In this document: piece by piece, positions 1 to 9,538 of the stretch
How the letters are laid out: every line of letters begins with the position of its first letter
How positions within the stretch are numbered: the first letter of the stretch is position 1
Program-made: the position numbers and the translations under genes
Notes under the pieces: generated by a model
What the model was told of the DNA's origin: nothing
Database searches by the model: none
What the model saw: only the letters and a program-made list of their open reading frames with translations
NCBI GenBank assembly: GCA_016125275.1
Contig: WGMB01000003.1
Coordinates: 806,001-870,000 of the forward strand
Source: Acidobacteriota bacterium
GTDB taxonomy: Bacteria > Acidobacteriota > Terriglobia > Bryobacterales > UBA6623
Reading direction: 5' to 3'
Length of the DNA: 64,000 nucleotides

Positions 1-151
1 GCCGGTCGATGTCATTGCGGGCCAGCTCCTCCACCACGTACTGCACGATCGGCTTCTTTGCGACCGGCAACATCTCCTTCGGCTGCGACTTGGTCGCGGG
101 CAGCAGACGCGTTCCCAAACCGGCGACCGGAACAACGGCGTTGCGAATCAA
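1..151 (-). CDS. galU: UTP-glucose-1-phosphate uridylyltransferase, N-terminal fragment
   Basis: Read on the minus strand, the first 50 codons give a nucleotidyltransferase N-terminus: [20 protein letters not shown] followed by SQPKEMLPV and [10 protein letters not shown]. The G-x-G-T-R-x-L-P-A-T-K stretch and the PKEMLP motif are the nucleotide-binding signature of GalU, which makes UDP-glucose from UTP and glucose-1-phosphate for envelope polysaccharides. The start is most likely the TTG at 151, because a GGAGG (163-167) sits 11 bases upstream and no ATG fits. The rest of the gene lies beyond the left edge. It is transcribed divergently from the HAD phosphatase. The family assignment is firm; the exact sugar substrate cannot be checked from 50 residues. 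Confidence 0.85.
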   Translation of the reverse strand, partial: MIRNAVVPVAGLGTRLLPATKSQPKEMLPVAKKPIVQYVVEELARNDIDR

Positions 152-223
152 TGGCGCTCGAACCTCCGTACGGGATTGAACAAGTACCCAGGGTACCAGC
201 CCGACGTTGCGACAATCAGTGCA

Positions 224-997
224 GTGAAAGCCCGAGCCGTGTTGTTCGATTTCGACTACACCGTCGCCGACTCCTCCGAGGGCATCGTCGACTGCTTCAA
301 CTATGCTCTCGGCCACATCGGCCTGCTGCCAGCGCCGGCCGAGCTGATCCGGCGCACCATCGGCCTGCCGCTCGAGGATTCCCTGGTGGCCGTAGCCGGC
401 GAGCCCTGGCGGCGCCACGCCCCGGCGTTCCGCAGCCACTGGCGGCGCCGCTCCGACCAAGTCATGGTCGCCGGCACCCGCCTGCTCGACCAAGCCGCCG
501 CCTCCATCGAGGCGCTCCACGACGCCGGCGTGCTCCTCGGCATCGTCTCCACCAAGTACCGCTGCCGCATCGAGGACGTGCTGCTGCGCGAGAATCTCCA
601 TCACCGCTTCGACGTGCTGCTGGGCGGCGACGACGTACGCGTCCCCAAGCCCGACCCGGAAGGGCTGCGTCTGGCGCTCGATCGCCTGCGCCTGGCGCCT
701 TCCGAGGCGATCTATGTGGGCGACAGCGTGGTGGACGGCGAGGCCGCCCACGCCGCCGGCGTGCCCTTCATCGGCGTGCTCACCGGCGTCACCACCGCCG
801 CCGAGCTCGCCCGCTGGAAGCCTCGGCGCATCCTGCCCTCGCTCGCCGCCCTGCCGACGCTGCTGGCCGCCGCCGCCGCCCGCCCCGAATCGAGAGCGAA
901 TGGGGCGGATGTACTCGACCGTCCCAACCCTCCAATTCAGCAGGGTTACAGCGGGAACCGTCGGGAAAGGGGCCGCGTCTTGCGCATTGACGAGTGA
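224..997 (+). CDS. HAD-superfamily phosphatase, phosphoglycolate phosphatase-like
   Basis: A 257-residue HAD hydrolase of the Gph/PGP type. Motif I is [12 protein letters not shown] (nucleophile and acid/base Asp), motif II is the IVSTKY serine/threonine region, the lysine of motif III is in PKPDPEG, and motif IV is [13 protein letters not shown]. The residues between motifs I and II fit an alpha-helical C1 cap. The substrate is unknown; phosphoglycolate or a sugar phosphate is the usual guess for this subfamily. The frame opens at a TTG at 176, but the GTG at 224 lies directly before the first beta strand and is preferred; neither has a strong ribosome site. The gene end overlaps the start of the FAD oxidoreductase, which suggests co-transcription. 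Confidence 0.8.
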   Translation: MKARAVLFDFDYTVADSSEGIVDCFNYALGHIGLLPAPAELIRRTIGLPLEDSLVAVAGEPWRRHAPAFRSHWRRRSDQVMVAGTRLLDQAAASIEALHDAGVLLGIVSTKYRCRIEDVLLRENLHHRFDVLLGGDDVRVPKPDPEGLRLALDRLRLAPSEAIYVGDSVVDGEAAHAAGVPFIGVLTGVTTAAELARWKPRRILPSLAALPTLLAAAAARPESRANGADVLDRPNPPIQQGYSGNRRERGRVLRIDE

Positions 998-2249
998 AGT
1001 GAGATCGTCAACCACGCCTACCCCTGCCCGACACTGTTCCCTTCAAACTGACGTCGCCGTGATCGGCGGCGGGGCTTCCGGTTGCGCCGCCGCCGTTCGG
1101 CTGCGGCAGAGGGGGTTGCGCGTGGTCGTACTCGACCGCGAGCGCGGCTCGCCGTCTCGTTTCTGCGGCGAATTCCTCTCCGGCGAAGCCCGCGGCTCGC
1201 TCGACGCGCTGCGGGTGCGCCAGGCAATCGAAGCCGTTCAGCCCATCGCCGTCCGCCGCCTGGCGATGCACTCGCCCCGGGGACGCACCTTTCAGATGCC
1301 TCTGGACGGCGGCGGCTACGGCCTGTCCCGCCGGGAGCTCGACGCCGCCCTGCGCCGCGCCGTGGAAGCCGGCGGCGCCGACTACCGCGAAGGCGCGGGC
1401 GTCACGGCCGTCGAGGGTTCCCCCGCCGAAGGCTTCCACATCTCGGTCGGCTCTGAGCGCATCCGCGCCCGCGCCGTCGTGGGCGCTTGGGGCAAACGCA
1501 GCGCCCTCGACCGCACGCTCGACCGGCCCTTTCTGCGCCGCGCGAGCCCCTATGTGGGCGTCAAGATGCAGTACCGCCGGCCTGCCGTCGACGATGTCGT
1601 GCGGCTCTTCCTGTTTCCGGGGGGCTATTGCGGCTTCATCAACCTCGACGGAGACCGCGGCGCGGTGGCCGTGCTGGCGCACGCCGAGGTCCTGCGCGCC
1701 GCCGGCGGCAAGCCCGAGAGCCTGATCGCCTGGATTCGCAGCGTCAACCCGGCCCTCGACCGCCGCATCGGCGACGCCGAGCCCATCCCGGACAGCGTCC
1801 GAGCCATCGCGCAAACCCCTCTCACCCCCAAGGAGTCCGTCTCCGGAGGCGTCTTCCTTACCGGCGACGGCGCGGGCATGATCGCCCCCTTCCTGGGCCT
1901 GGGCGTGACCAACGCGTTGGCCTCCGGCATCGACGCCGCTGACGCCATCGCCTCCTGGCTCGACGGCGAACGGGAGTTTCAGAGCGCCGCCCGCCACTAC
2001 TCCGCGCGCCAGCGGGAGCGACTCGGGCTGGTGCAGCGCGGCAGCTTCGCCATCTCCTGGCTACTATGCCGCTCCGGGCTCGCCGAGCCGGTGCTGCAAC
2101 TGCTCGAGAACGTTCCCCTGGCCGGCCGCGCCATCTATCACGCCAGCCGCCGGCGAGCGTCCTCGGCCGAGGGACTCGGAGGGGCCGAGGCCGGGACAGC
2201 AGTTCGGGGTTGGCGGAGCGTCTCCCGATCTTCGGTTCTGGAAGAATAG
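987..2249 (+). CDS. FAD-dependent oxidoreductase, geranylgeranyl-reductase-like
   Basis: About 420 residues. The Rossmann motif [14 protein letters not shown] followed by VVVLDRE near the N-terminus binds FAD. The second FAD motif, [16 protein letters not shown], near residue 290 and the following [13 protein letters not shown] helix are typical of the geranylgeranyl reductase/halogenase-like group of flavoproteins that reduce isoprenoid double bonds or hydroxylate aromatic products. The substrate cannot be told from sequence. The open frame reaches far upstream inside the HAD gene in another frame; TTG at 987 or GTG at 999 are the plausible starts. It overlaps the HAD gene by about 11 bases and precedes the SDR by 23 bases, so the three may be one operon. 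Confidence 0.75.
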   Translation: MTSEVRSSTTPTPARHCSLQTDVAVIGGGASGCAAAVRLRQRGLRVVVLDRERGSPSRFCGEFLSGEARGSLDALRVRQAIEAVQPIAVRRLAMHSPRGRTFQMPLDGGGYGLSRRELDAALRRAVEAGGADYREGAGVTAVEGSPAEGFHISVGSERIRARAVVGAWGKRSALDRTLDRPFLRRASPYVGVKMQYRRPAVDDVVRLFLFPGGYCGFINLDGDRGAVAVLAHAEVLRAAGGKPESLIAWIRSVNPALDRRIGDAEPIPDSVRAIAQTPLTPKESVSGGVFLTGDGAGMIAPFLGLGVTNALASGIDAADAIASWLDGEREFQSAARHYSARQRERLGLVQRGSFAISWLLCRSGLAEPVLQLLENVPLAGRAIYHASRRRASSAEGLGGAEAGTAVRGWRSVSRSSVLEE

Positions 2250-2272
2250 AGGGTCCGCCCCTTGGACCCCTC

Positions 2273-3031
2273 ATGCCCGACCAACCCGTAGCCCCCGAGG
2301 CCCCCGTCGCGCTCGTCACCGGCGCCAGCCGCGGCATCGGCCGCGCCATCGCCCTCGACCTCGCCCTCGACCACCGCGTGCTCGCCACCTACCGCGGCAG
2401 CGAAGACGCCGCGCGCTCCCTCCAGGCCGAAACCGGCTGCGCCCTCTTCCGCTGCGACATCGCCGACCGCGACGACCGCGACGCGCTGCTGGCCTACTGC
2501 TGGGAAACCTTCGGCCGCCTCGACCTGCTCGTCAACAACGCCGGCATGGCTCCCCGCGAGCGCGCCGACCTGCTCGAAGCCACCGAGGAGAGCTTCGATG
2601 AGGTGCTGGCGACCAACCTCAAGGGCCCCTACTTCCTCACCCAAGCCGCCGCCCGCCAGATGCGCGACCAAGGCTCGGGCCGCATCGTCTTCGTCACCTC
2701 CATCTCGGCCTACACCTCCTCCACCAATCGCGGCGAATACTGCGTCTCCAAAGCCGGCCTGAGCATGACCGTCGCCCTGTTCGCCGATCGCTTGGCCGAA
2801 TACGGCGTGGGCGTTTATGAAATCCGCCCCGGCATCATCCAGACCGACATGATCGCCAAGGTCAAAGGCAAATACGAGAAGCTCGCCGAAGAGGGCTTGT
2901 TGCCCCAAGGCCGCCTCGGCCTGCCGGAGGACATCGCCAAAGCCGTCCGCGCCATCGCCGAAGGCAGCCTCGACTACTCCACCGGCCAAGTGCTCGACGT
3001 GGACGGCGGCTTTCACCTGCGGCGGCTGTGA
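2273..3031 (+). CDS. short-chain dehydrogenase/reductase (3-ketoacyl-ACP-reductase-like)
   Basis: A classical SDR of 252 residues. It has the cofactor motif TGASRGIG near residue 16, the structural NNAG motif, the catalytic Ser in VTSISAY, the YxxxK pair in EYCVSK, the PG motif in IRPGIIQTDM and a C-terminal DVDGGFH close to the FabG pattern. It reduces a ketone or oxidises an alcohol with NAD(P)(H); a FabG-like role is possible, but the window carries a better FabG candidate at 31632. The ATG at 2273 starts immediately before the first strand; the open frame extends upstream but overlaps the flavoprotein gene. The tight spacing after the flavoprotein suggests the pair act on the same metabolite. 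Confidence 0.82.
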   Translation: MPDQPVAPEAPVALVTGASRGIGRAIALDLALDHRVLATYRGSEDAARSLQAETGCALFRCDIADRDDRDALLAYCWETFGRLDLLVNNAGMAPRERADLLEATEESFDEVLATNLKGPYFLTQAAARQMRDQGSGRIVFVTSISAYTSSTNRGEYCVSKAGLSMTVALFADRLAEYGVGVYEIRPGIIQTDMIAKVKGKYEKLAEEGLLPQGRLGLPEDIAKAVRAIAEGSLDYSTGQVLDVDGGFHLRRL

Positions 3032-3161
3032 AACGACTCAAAATGCTAGGGAGCCAACTCTGCTCGTCGTCGGGCTGCCGGTCTCCAACTTACCCATGCG
3101 AGTGGCGTGCCCCGATGAAGTAGGATAACGGCATTGCATCTGGCCACCGGTTCGGTGAATC

Positions 3162-3995
3162 ATGACGACCCCAGCCCCCAAGGCTTTTGCGGCCATAGTA
3201 TACGATTTCGACGGAACACTGGCCCGGGGGAACTTACCGGAGCACTCCTTTCTTCCTGGACTCAATTGCACCCCCGAGGAGTTCTGGGCTGAGGTGAAGC
3301 GCGAGGCTCGAAAGCATGACGCTGACGAGATCCTGGTCTACATGCAGCAAATGCTGCGGCGCGCTCGGGCCGCAGAGTGTTCGATCACTGCAGACACGCT
3401 GAAACAGCACGGCCGCGACGTTCCCCTCTTCGCCGGCCTCGACACTTGGTTTGATCGGATCTCAGCGCACGCGGCCTTAATCAATCTTCAGCTCGAGCAC
3501 TATGTAATCTCCTCCGGGCTCCGCGAGATGATCGAAGGTTGCGCGATTTATGGACAATTTGAAAATGTATTCGCATCGAAATTTGTATATGACGAATTGG
3601 GTGAGGCCGTCTGGCCAGGACTTGCAGTCAATTACACAAACAAAACTCAGTTTCTGTTTCGCATCAATAAAGGGGTCGACAATTCCTGGGACAACGAGAA
3701 AGTAAATCTCTGGCAGCCACACTCCAAGCGGAGGGTCCCATTCTCCCGAATGATATTCATCGGCGACGGCGAGACCGACATCCCATCTATGAAGATGGTC
3801 CGCCATCAGGGTGGTTATTCAATCGCCGTCTTCGACCCTAAGGCTTGGGCTGACTCCGAGGGTGGAGCCCAGAAGAAGCTTTACCGACTCATATCCGAGG
3901 ATCGGGCGAACTTCGTGGCTCCCGCGAATTACACGAATGGAAGTCAGTTGGACATAATCATCAAGGGCATCCTGGGGCGCTTCCCGCTGGACTAG
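3162..3995 (+). CDS. HAD-superfamily hydrolase, possibly horizontally acquired
   Basis: A 277-residue HAD-fold protein. Motif I is IVYDFDGTLARGN, the motif II serines lie in YVISSGLREM, and motif IV is MIFIGDGETDIPSMKM near residue 200. This arrangement resembles phosphoserine-phosphatase-like HAD proteins of unknown substrate. The start ATG follows a GTGAATC leader. What stands out is base composition: positions about 3480-3760 are clearly richer in A and T (for example AATTTGAAAATGTATTC) than every neighbour, and codon use there is relaxed (ATA, AAA, TTT). Together with the broken gene immediately downstream this suggests a recent arrival. Function is limited to 'phosphatase of the HAD class'. 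Confidence 0.75.
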   Translation: MTTPAPKAFAAIVYDFDGTLARGNLPEHSFLPGLNCTPEEFWAEVKREARKHDADEILVYMQQMLRRARAAECSITADTLKQHGRDVPLFAGLDTWFDRISAHAALINLQLEHYVISSGLREMIEGCAIYGQFENVFASKFVYDELGEAVWPGLAVNYTNKTQFLFRINKGVDNSWDNEKVNLWQPHSKRRVPFSRMIFIGDGETDIPSMKMVRHQGGYSIAVFDPKAWADSEGGAQKKLYRLISEDRANFVAPANYTNGSQLDIIIKGILGRFPLD

Positions 3996-4020
3996 TGGCA
4001 CTTCGGAGACTTTCCGAGCC

Positions 4021-4496
4021 ATGAACATCCACCTCGTTCAGTCCAACCTCGGCGCGCTGGCGCTGACGGCGTTTTTCTCCTCGACCCTCGCCCTCGCCGG
4101 CACGCATTTTTCCTATCCGCTGGCGGTCTTCAGCCACGACAAACACCCCAGCCCGCCACTGGCCGCATACGCCGGCGGCGACCTCGGGATCATTGTCCCC
4201 AGCTACGCCCGCTCCTATCTCTATACGGCCTATCGCTGGACCGAAGGCGTCCCGATGACGCCCGAAGAGCAGGCGACGTCAGCGTCGAAGCGATCGGCTA
4301 CTGGCACGATCCCGCGTGGCTCGCGGTCAGCTCCATGGACGTTTCTTATCGCGCAGGCGCGCTCTTGGATGGTCGTTTTCCGAGGACGATCTGGGGGAAG
4401 AATCACCGAGCCGACATCGAATGGGTCGAGAACGCCCTCCGGGATCCCGGTCGCCGAGAGGGCTATACTTTTTCCGTCGCCCGCTACCCGCGCTAG
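4021..4496 (+). pseudogene. frameshifted and truncated gene for a secreted protein of unknown function
   Basis: Frame 1 starts at ATG 4021 with a signal-peptide-like segment (ALTAFFSSTLALAG) and then a folded-looking sequence (YPLAVFSHDKHP, GIIVPSYARSYLYTAYRW, GVPMTPEEQA). At about 4273-4277 the sensible coding moves to frame 3, which continues as GDVSVEAIGYWHDPAWLAV, then RFPRTIWGKNHRADIEWVEN and ends at TAG 4494-4496. After the break, frame 1 becomes Arg/Ser/Pro-rich nonsense. One missing base around 4274 would explain this. I do not recognise the family. The remaining 158 codons look like only the front of a larger protein, so it is probably a dead remnant; a sequencing or assembly error cannot be excluded for the shift. 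Confidence 0.6.
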
Positions 4497-4570
4497 CCTC
4501 CAGGACCCCTGTACGAAGCTGGCGGCCCGCGCTTGCAGCCGGTTCCGGCAGGCCGCACAATGGCCGTACG

Positions 4571-6568
4571 ATGAGGCGCACAACTACTCTCTTCTTGGTC
4601 GCAATCGGCGTCCTCCAAGCCGCGCCCCCGCCATGCCTCACACCGCTCGCCGCCAACGAGCCGCTCTGCAATCCGGCCGCCTCGAGCTCCGAGTGGGGCG
4701 CCACCCATCGCGGCTCCTACGCGCAGGCCTCGTCGCCCTTTCCCGGCCCGCTCGCTGACCAGCCGGTGACCGCCGAGCACCTGGTCCTACCCGGCCCGCC
4801 CATCTCGCTCGACTTCACGTCCCCCTATCTCGACGGCGGCCGGGCCATCTGGTCCTCGCCGTTGACCCTGGAAGGCGTGGTCGCCAAGATCGACCACCGC
4901 ACCTTCCAGGTGATCGACCGCTACGTCCCCGCCGAGCGCGAGACGGACCCGCCGTCGTTCGCCATCGGCACGACCGGGGCCTACAACGTGGTCGACCGCG
5001 ACAACAATTTCATCACGGCGCGTTCGCGCTGGATCGAGGTCTTTCGCGACAAGATCCCCGGCGACCGTTTCTCTCCCATCCGCCTCGTCAAGCGGTTCTT
5101 TCTGCCCGATGCGTTCTTCTGCCGCGAGGACGACGTCCTGATCGGCCTGACCCTCACCTACGACGGCCGCTTGGCGTTCGCCACCAAACAGGGCGTGGTC
5201 GGAACGCTGCCGCGCAAGGCCTCTCAGATGAGCGCCGACGCCTTGCGCTCCCATTCCATCAACGCGGCGGCTTGCGGCGATCCCACGATCCCGGCGGAGG
5301 ATCTCGAAGGCGTCTCCAACAGCGTCGCCGCCGATGAGAACGGCGGCGTCTACGTCGTCACCAGCAAGGCTCTCTACCGCTTCGACGACGGCGACGACGC
5401 TCTCACTCTCGGCTGGCGCAGCGAGTACGAGACCGAGGTCGCGGAAGGCACCGTCCGCCTGGGAGAGGGTTCCGGCTCGACGCCCTCCCTGATGGGAACC
5501 CGGTACAGCGACGACCGCTTCGTCGTGATCACCGACGGCAAGAAGTTGATGAACCTCGTGCTGTACTGGCGGGACGAGATCCCCGGCGACTGGCAGCCGA
5601 TCGCGCCCGGCAAGGACCCGAGAATCGCCTGTGAGGTCCCCGTCACGTTCGGAGACCCTTCGGCCGAGGAGTCGCTCTCCGAGCAATCCGTGCTCGTCCG
5701 CGGCTACGGCGCGGTGGTGGTGAACAATCTGCTCGCCGACGACTCTGCGTTCGCATCGTTCCTGCCCATCTACCGCCGGGCCCTGAGCGCTCTGGCCGGC
5801 GGCGACCCGACGCAGGCGCCCTATGGCGTGGAGCGCATCGACTGGGACCCGGAAACCCGCACGTGCCAAACGAAATGGGTCAATTCCCAGATCAGCATTC
5901 CCAACGGCATCCCCGCCATGAGCGCCGCCACCGGCCTGATCTACGCCGTGGGCCAGCGCAACGGCGCCTGGGGGTTGGAGCGGATCGACTGGGAAACCGG
6001 CGCCTCGCGCGGGTTCGCGCCCAGCTCCATGCAGACCTGTTCGCTCGAAGCCGTGCTCTCCCTCAATCCTCTGCTGGGGATCGTGATCCTGGGCAAGCTC
6101 TTCGAGCTGCCGGCCAGTTGCGAGAACTCCTTCTACGCGGGCGCCGAGGTCGGCCCGGACGGCGCAGTCTACACCGGAACCTTCCAGGGCATCTCGAAAT
6201 TCTCGCCCGCCTCGGTCCCGGAGATCTCGGCGCTCGAGGAGGCCCGAGCGGGGATCGGGCAGGGCCTGGATCTCCTCGACCGGGCGCAGGCGCTGACCGT
6301 GGACGTCGACCGACTGGACGCCCTCGTGCGCGCGGCGCTCCAGCTCACGCTCACCCAAGGAGCCTTGCTCCGCGGCCAGTCCAACGGAGACATCGCGGCC
6401 GGCCCTGCCAACGACGCCTTCCTGCAAGTGGGCGCAGGGAGCGCGTTGCTACAACTCGCGGGCTGGTCGCTGGCGCTGGACGGCGCCCCCTCCCCGTGGC
6501 TCGACGACTGGCTCGAGGGCGCGCGCCAAGCCCTCCGCGATGCGGCGGAGAGCCTCCAAGGCCCGTAG
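4571..6568 (+). CDS. secreted propeller-like protein of unknown function
   Basis: 665 residues starting MRRTTTLFLVAIGVLQA, a short signal peptide followed by CLTPLAANEPLC. Across the middle there are loosely repeated strands separated by short turns (GTTGAYNVVDRDNN, LTLTYDGRLAFATKQG, SNSVAADENGGVYVVTSKALYRF, SAATGLIYAVGQRNGAW, AEVGPDGAVYTGTFQG), which resemble the blades of SMP-30/PQQ-like beta-propellers; Cys residues are spaced as if paired in the periplasm. The last 120 residues are alpha-helical (ISALEEARAGIGQGLDLLDRA). I do not recognise a named family. The open frame extends upstream to 4316, but that part lies in the broken gene and has no coding character, so ATG 4571 is chosen. Confidence 0.65.
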   Translation: MRRTTTLFLVAIGVLQAAPPPCLTPLAANEPLCNPAASSSEWGATHRGSYAQASSPFPGPLADQPVTAEHLVLPGPPISLDFTSPYLDGGRAIWSSPLTLEGVVAKIDHRTFQVIDRYVPAERETDPPSFAIGTTGAYNVVDRDNNFITARSRWIEVFRDKIPGDRFSPIRLVKRFFLPDAFFCREDDVLIGLTLTYDGRLAFATKQGVVGTLPRKASQMSADALRSHSINAAACGDPTIPAEDLEGVSNSVAADENGGVYVVTSKALYRFDDGDDALTLGWRSEYETEVAEGTVRLGEGSGSTPSLMGTRYSDDRFVVITDGKKLMNLVLYWRDEIPGDWQPIAPGKDPRIACEVPVTFGDPSAEESLSEQSVLVRGYGAVVVNNLLADDSAFASFLPIYRRALSALAGGDPTQAPYGVERIDWDPETRTCQTKWVNSQISIPNGIPAMSAATGLIYAVGQRNGAWGLERIDWETGASRGFAPSSMQTCSLEAVLSLNPLLGIVILGKLFELPASCENSFYAGAEVGPDGAVYTGTFQGISKFSPASVPEISALEEARAGIGQGLDLLDRAQALTVDVDRLDALVRAALQLTLTQGALLRGQSNGDIAAGPANDAFLQVGAGSALLQLAGWSLALDGAPSPWLDDWLEGARQALRDAAESLQGP

Positions 6569-6621
6569 GCCCGAGGGCCTTCTCGTTGACGCGCGGCCCC
6601 GAGCGGCTCGACGATGACTCC

Positions 6622-7218
6622 ATGGACTTCGAGCGCTTCGATTCCCGCACCGCCCTGATCATCGTCGACGTGCAGCAAGCCATCGAGACGCCGCGGCTGA
6701 GCGGCCGCAACAACCCGGAGCTGATCCCCAACCTCCAGCGCGCACTCGAACGCTGGCGCGCACTGGGCCGCCCGGTCTACTTCGTCGCCCACGATTCCGT
6801 GCACGCCGACTCCCCGTTCCGTCCGGGCCAGCCGGGCAACGACTTCCACCCCGCCCTGCTGCCGTTGGAAGGCGAGCCGGTGATCCGCAAGTCCACCAGC
6901 AGCGCCCTCATCGGAACCAATTTCGAGGCCCTGCTGCGCGAAGCCGGTCTGCGGAAGCTCGTCATCGGCGGCATCGAGACCAACAACTGCATCGAAGGCA
7001 CGGTGCGTTCAGCCGGCGATCTGGGGTTCGAGGTGTACGTGCTGGCGGACGGCACGGCGACCTGCCCCCGCACCGATCGCCGTGGACGCCGTTGGGAAGC
7101 CGAGGACATGCACCAGATCTCCCTGGCCAACATGGCCGCCGAGTACGCCACGGTGATCGAGACGGCGGACCTCCTCAGAGCCGCTCCGCTGAGCCAAGCG
7201 TCGCCGATCGCCGGCTGA
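6622..7218 (+). CDS. isochorismatase-family cysteine hydrolase
   Basis: 198 residues with the isochorismatase/nicotinamidase fold. The catalytic triad is visible: Asp in TALIIVDVQQA, Lys in EPVIRKSTSSA, and the nucleophilic Cys in GIETNNCIEGTVRSA. The family hydrolyses amide or vinyl-ether bonds in small molecules (nicotinamide, isochorismate, ureidomalonate and relatives); the substrate here is not defined by the motifs. A His-rich metal site typical of true nicotinamidases (DxHxxxH) is not obvious, arguing against PncA. ATG 6622 lies just before the first strand. It stands 53 bases after the propeller-like protein and may share its transcript. Confidence 0.82.
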   Translation: MDFERFDSRTALIIVDVQQAIETPRLSGRNNPELIPNLQRALERWRALGRPVYFVAHDSVHADSPFRPGQPGNDFHPALLPLEGEPVIRKSTSSALIGTNFEALLREAGLRKLVIGGIETNNCIEGTVRSAGDLGFEVYVLADGTATCPRTDRRGRRWEAEDMHQISLANMAAEYATVIETADLLRAAPLSQASPIAG

Positions 7219-7232
7219 GGCCGGCGCGGGGC

Positions 7233-7946
7233 CTAAGTTTGCGCAGTCTCCGGCGGGCCGGCGGGCAACGTCAGCAGCAGGCGCAGGCCGGCGTCAGATT
7301 GCTCAGCCTCGAGCCGGCCGCCCATGCGGACGACGGCCGAGTGGCAGGAGGCCAACCGCAGCTTGGGGTCGTGGGGCCGCTCGCCGATCTTGTAGAACGG
7401 CTCGAACACATTCCGCCGGTCGTCCTCGGCGAGCACGAGCCCGGGCGCGTCCAGCTCCAGCAGAGCCTCCCCCGCCCCGGAGCGCCGGACCGAGGCCGTC
7501 ACGGCTTGTCCGCCGGCCAGCCAGACCGCGGCTTCGAGCAGCCGCCCGCACACCTTGGTGAGCGCGGTGGGATCGGCCCAGGCGGCTACCTCTTCGTCGG
7601 CGACAACCGTCAGACTGTCGCCGGCCTCGCCAAGCGCTTCGTGGGCGCGGACGACGCACTGCGTCAGTGAGGATTTCTGCGCTTGCAACCGTTGACACCC
7701 GGCCAGCGCCAGATCCGTCAACCCTTCGAGCAGGCCGTTGAGCTCCTCGGCTCCCTCGATGATGTATCGCAGGTCCCGCTCGACATCGTCCGTCAGAGCG
7801 TCTCCCAGGTCTTCCCGCAGAAAGCCGGCGAAGGACGACATCCTCCGCACGGGCCCCTTCAAGTCGTGGGCGGCTCGGCGCACCAACTCTTCGGTTTCGT
7901 TCGCCGTCACTGTGTGAGTCTTATCGGCGCGCAAGGGCCGGCGCAT
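7233..7946 (-). CDS. histidine-kinase-like protein with degenerate ATPase domain
   Basis: 237 residues from ATG 7946, which has GGGAG six bases upstream; the open frame runs further to 8057 but that would enter the divergent kinase. A HisKA-type dimerisation helix with the phospho-accepting His is clear (VRRAAHDLKGPVRRM, about residue 28). The ATPase half is eroded: the N-box Asn is missing (VCGRLLEAAVWLAGG instead of a LxNAxK pattern), no DxGxG motif is visible, and the G2 box is replaced by LRLASCHSAVVRMGG, although FEPFYKIGER remains. It may act as a phosphotransfer or phosphatase partner of the adjacent kinase instead of as an active kinase; this is inference. Confidence 0.65.
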   Translation of the reverse strand: MRRPLRADKTHTVTANETEELVRRAAHDLKGPVRRMSSFAGFLREDLGDALTDDVERDLRYIIEGAEELNGLLEGLTDLALAGCQRLQAQKSSLTQCVVRAHEALGEAGDSLTVVADEEVAAWADPTALTKVCGRLLEAAVWLAGGQAVTASVRRSGAGEALLELDAPGLVLAEDDRRNVFEPFYKIGERPHDPKLRLASCHSAVVRMGGRLEAEQSDAGLRLLLTLPAGPPETAQT

Positions 7947-8017
7947 GAGAGACTCCCGAATCTCCCCGATTCGGCCGATATCAACAAAGGGGCGCAAACC
8001 TCTCAGATCCCGACGGG

Positions 8018-9538
8018 ATGGCAATGCCGACACAATCTGTTTCCAACCGCCAGCCAAACAGCCAACCGAACACAGAGTCCGCTTCCACGGCGGATTCTCT
8101 GGTCCTCTTCCAGAACGCTCCGTTGGCCATGGCGCTGGTCGAACGCAGCGGCCACATCGTGCGCTCCAATGAGCGCTTCAATCACCTTTTTGGATACGAG
8201 GGTCACGAGATCGAGGGACAGCCCATCGAGATCCTCGTCCCCAAGCCCTTCCGCACCGAGCATGAGATCCTCCGAGCAGCCTACTTCGACTACCCCACCA
8301 CCAGGCGGATGAGCCGTCGCCAGGACCTCAAGGGGGTTTCGAAGAAGGGTCAGTTGATTCCGGTGGAGATCGGGCTGACCACCGTCATGGTCGACGACGA
8401 GGCCATGGCGGTGGCCTGGGTGTTCGACCTCACTGAGCGGACCCGTCAGGACGAGCGCTTCCGCCTGGTCGTGGAGAGCTCGCCCAACGGAATCGTGCTG
8501 GTCGACCCGACCGGCAAGATCACCTTGTGCAACAAGCAGGCCTGCGAGTGCTTCGGCTATGAGCGCGAGGAGCTGATCGGCCTCTCGGTCGACGCGCTCG
8601 TCCCCGAGCACTCGACGATGAAGCATCGCGTCTACCGCCGCAGCTTCTCGGAACACCCGGCCCAGCGCCCGATGGGCCATGGACGCGACCTGTTCGGCCG
8701 CCGCAAGGATGGCTCCGAGTTTCCCCTCGAGATCGGTTTGACCCCGCTCGAGCAACCGGAGGGAACCTATACGATCGCCACCGTCATCGACATTTCGATG
8801 CGCAAGGAGGTCGAGAGGCGTCTGCGGCGCACCAATGAGGATCTAATGGAGTTCGCCCACAGCGCCTCGCACGACCTCAAGGCGCCCTTGGCGACGATCC
8901 GCGGAGTCGTCGACATCGCCCTCGACGACCTCCAAGAAGGCCGCATCAAGGAGGTGGACGGACTGCTACGGGATGTCCGCCGTAAGGCCGAGCAGCTTTC
9001 GGGCCTCGTCGAAGCGGTGCTCGAACTGGCGCGCGCAGACCGCGTGGAAGCCGAGCTGTCGCCGACGAGAATCGGCGAGTTAGCGACCGAGATCGCGCAG
9101 GAACGGGAGAGGGACTGCGAAGACGCCGGGGTCCTGCTGATCAGGGAGATCGAGCCCAAGATCACGATTCTGTCCAACCTCACGCGCCTGCGCATCATCA
9201 TCAGCAACCTGCTGGGTAACGCCATCAAGTACCGCGATCCGAACAAGGAAAGCCCCTTCGTAAAGCTCAGCGTTCGAGAAGCCCAAGACGCGGTCTACCT
9301 CGAAGTGCAGGACAACGGGTTGGGTATCCGCGAGAAAGACAAACCCAAGGTCTTTCAGATGTTCCAGCGCTTCCACGCGCAGCACGCCGAAGGGAGCGGT
9401 TTAGGGTTGGCCATGGTCCGCAAGCAAGTCGAGTGCCTAGGCGGCAAGATCAGCTTCGAGAGCGACTCCGGCGGCTCGACTTTCCGCGTCAGACTGCCCA
9501 GGGGATACACCCATGATTCGATCGATCCTCATCGTTGA
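8018..9538 (+). CDS. cytoplasmic PAS-PAS sensor histidine kinase
   Basis: 506 residues without membrane segments. Two PAS domains (about 30-140, LFQNAPLAMALVERSGHIV; and about 155-270, VVESSPNGIVLVDPTGKI) are followed by a HisKA helix with phospho-His in HSASHDLKAPLATIR (about 296) and an HATPase with N-box NLLGNAIKYRDP, G1 VQDNGLGI, F-box FQMFQRF and G2 GSGLGLAMVRKQ. All catalytic boxes are intact. It overlaps the response regulator by 26 bases, so the two are translated together and almost certainly form a phosphorelay. The PAS domains suggest a soluble signal, redox state or light/ligand through a cofactor, but no cofactor-binding Cys/His is diagnostic. Confidence 0.9.
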   Translation: MAMPTQSVSNRQPNSQPNTESASTADSLVLFQNAPLAMALVERSGHIVRSNERFNHLFGYEGHEIEGQPIEILVPKPFRTEHEILRAAYFDYPTTRRMSRRQDLKGVSKKGQLIPVEIGLTTVMVDDEAMAVAWVFDLTERTRQDERFRLVVESSPNGIVLVDPTGKITLCNKQACECFGYEREELIGLSVDALVPEHSTMKHRVYRRSFSEHPAQRPMGHGRDLFGRRKDGSEFPLEIGLTPLEQPEGTYTIATVIDISMRKEVERRLRRTNEDLMEFAHSASHDLKAPLATIRGVVDIALDDLQEGRIKEVDGLLRDVRRKAEQLSGLVEAVLELARADRVEAELSPTRIGELATEIAQERERDCEDAGVLLIREIEPKITILSNLTRLRIIISNLLGNAIKYRDPNKESPFVKLSVREAQDAVYLEVQDNGLGIREKDKPKVFQMFQRFHAQHAEGSGLGLAMVRKQVECLGGKISFESDSGGSTFRVRLPRGYTHDSIDPHR

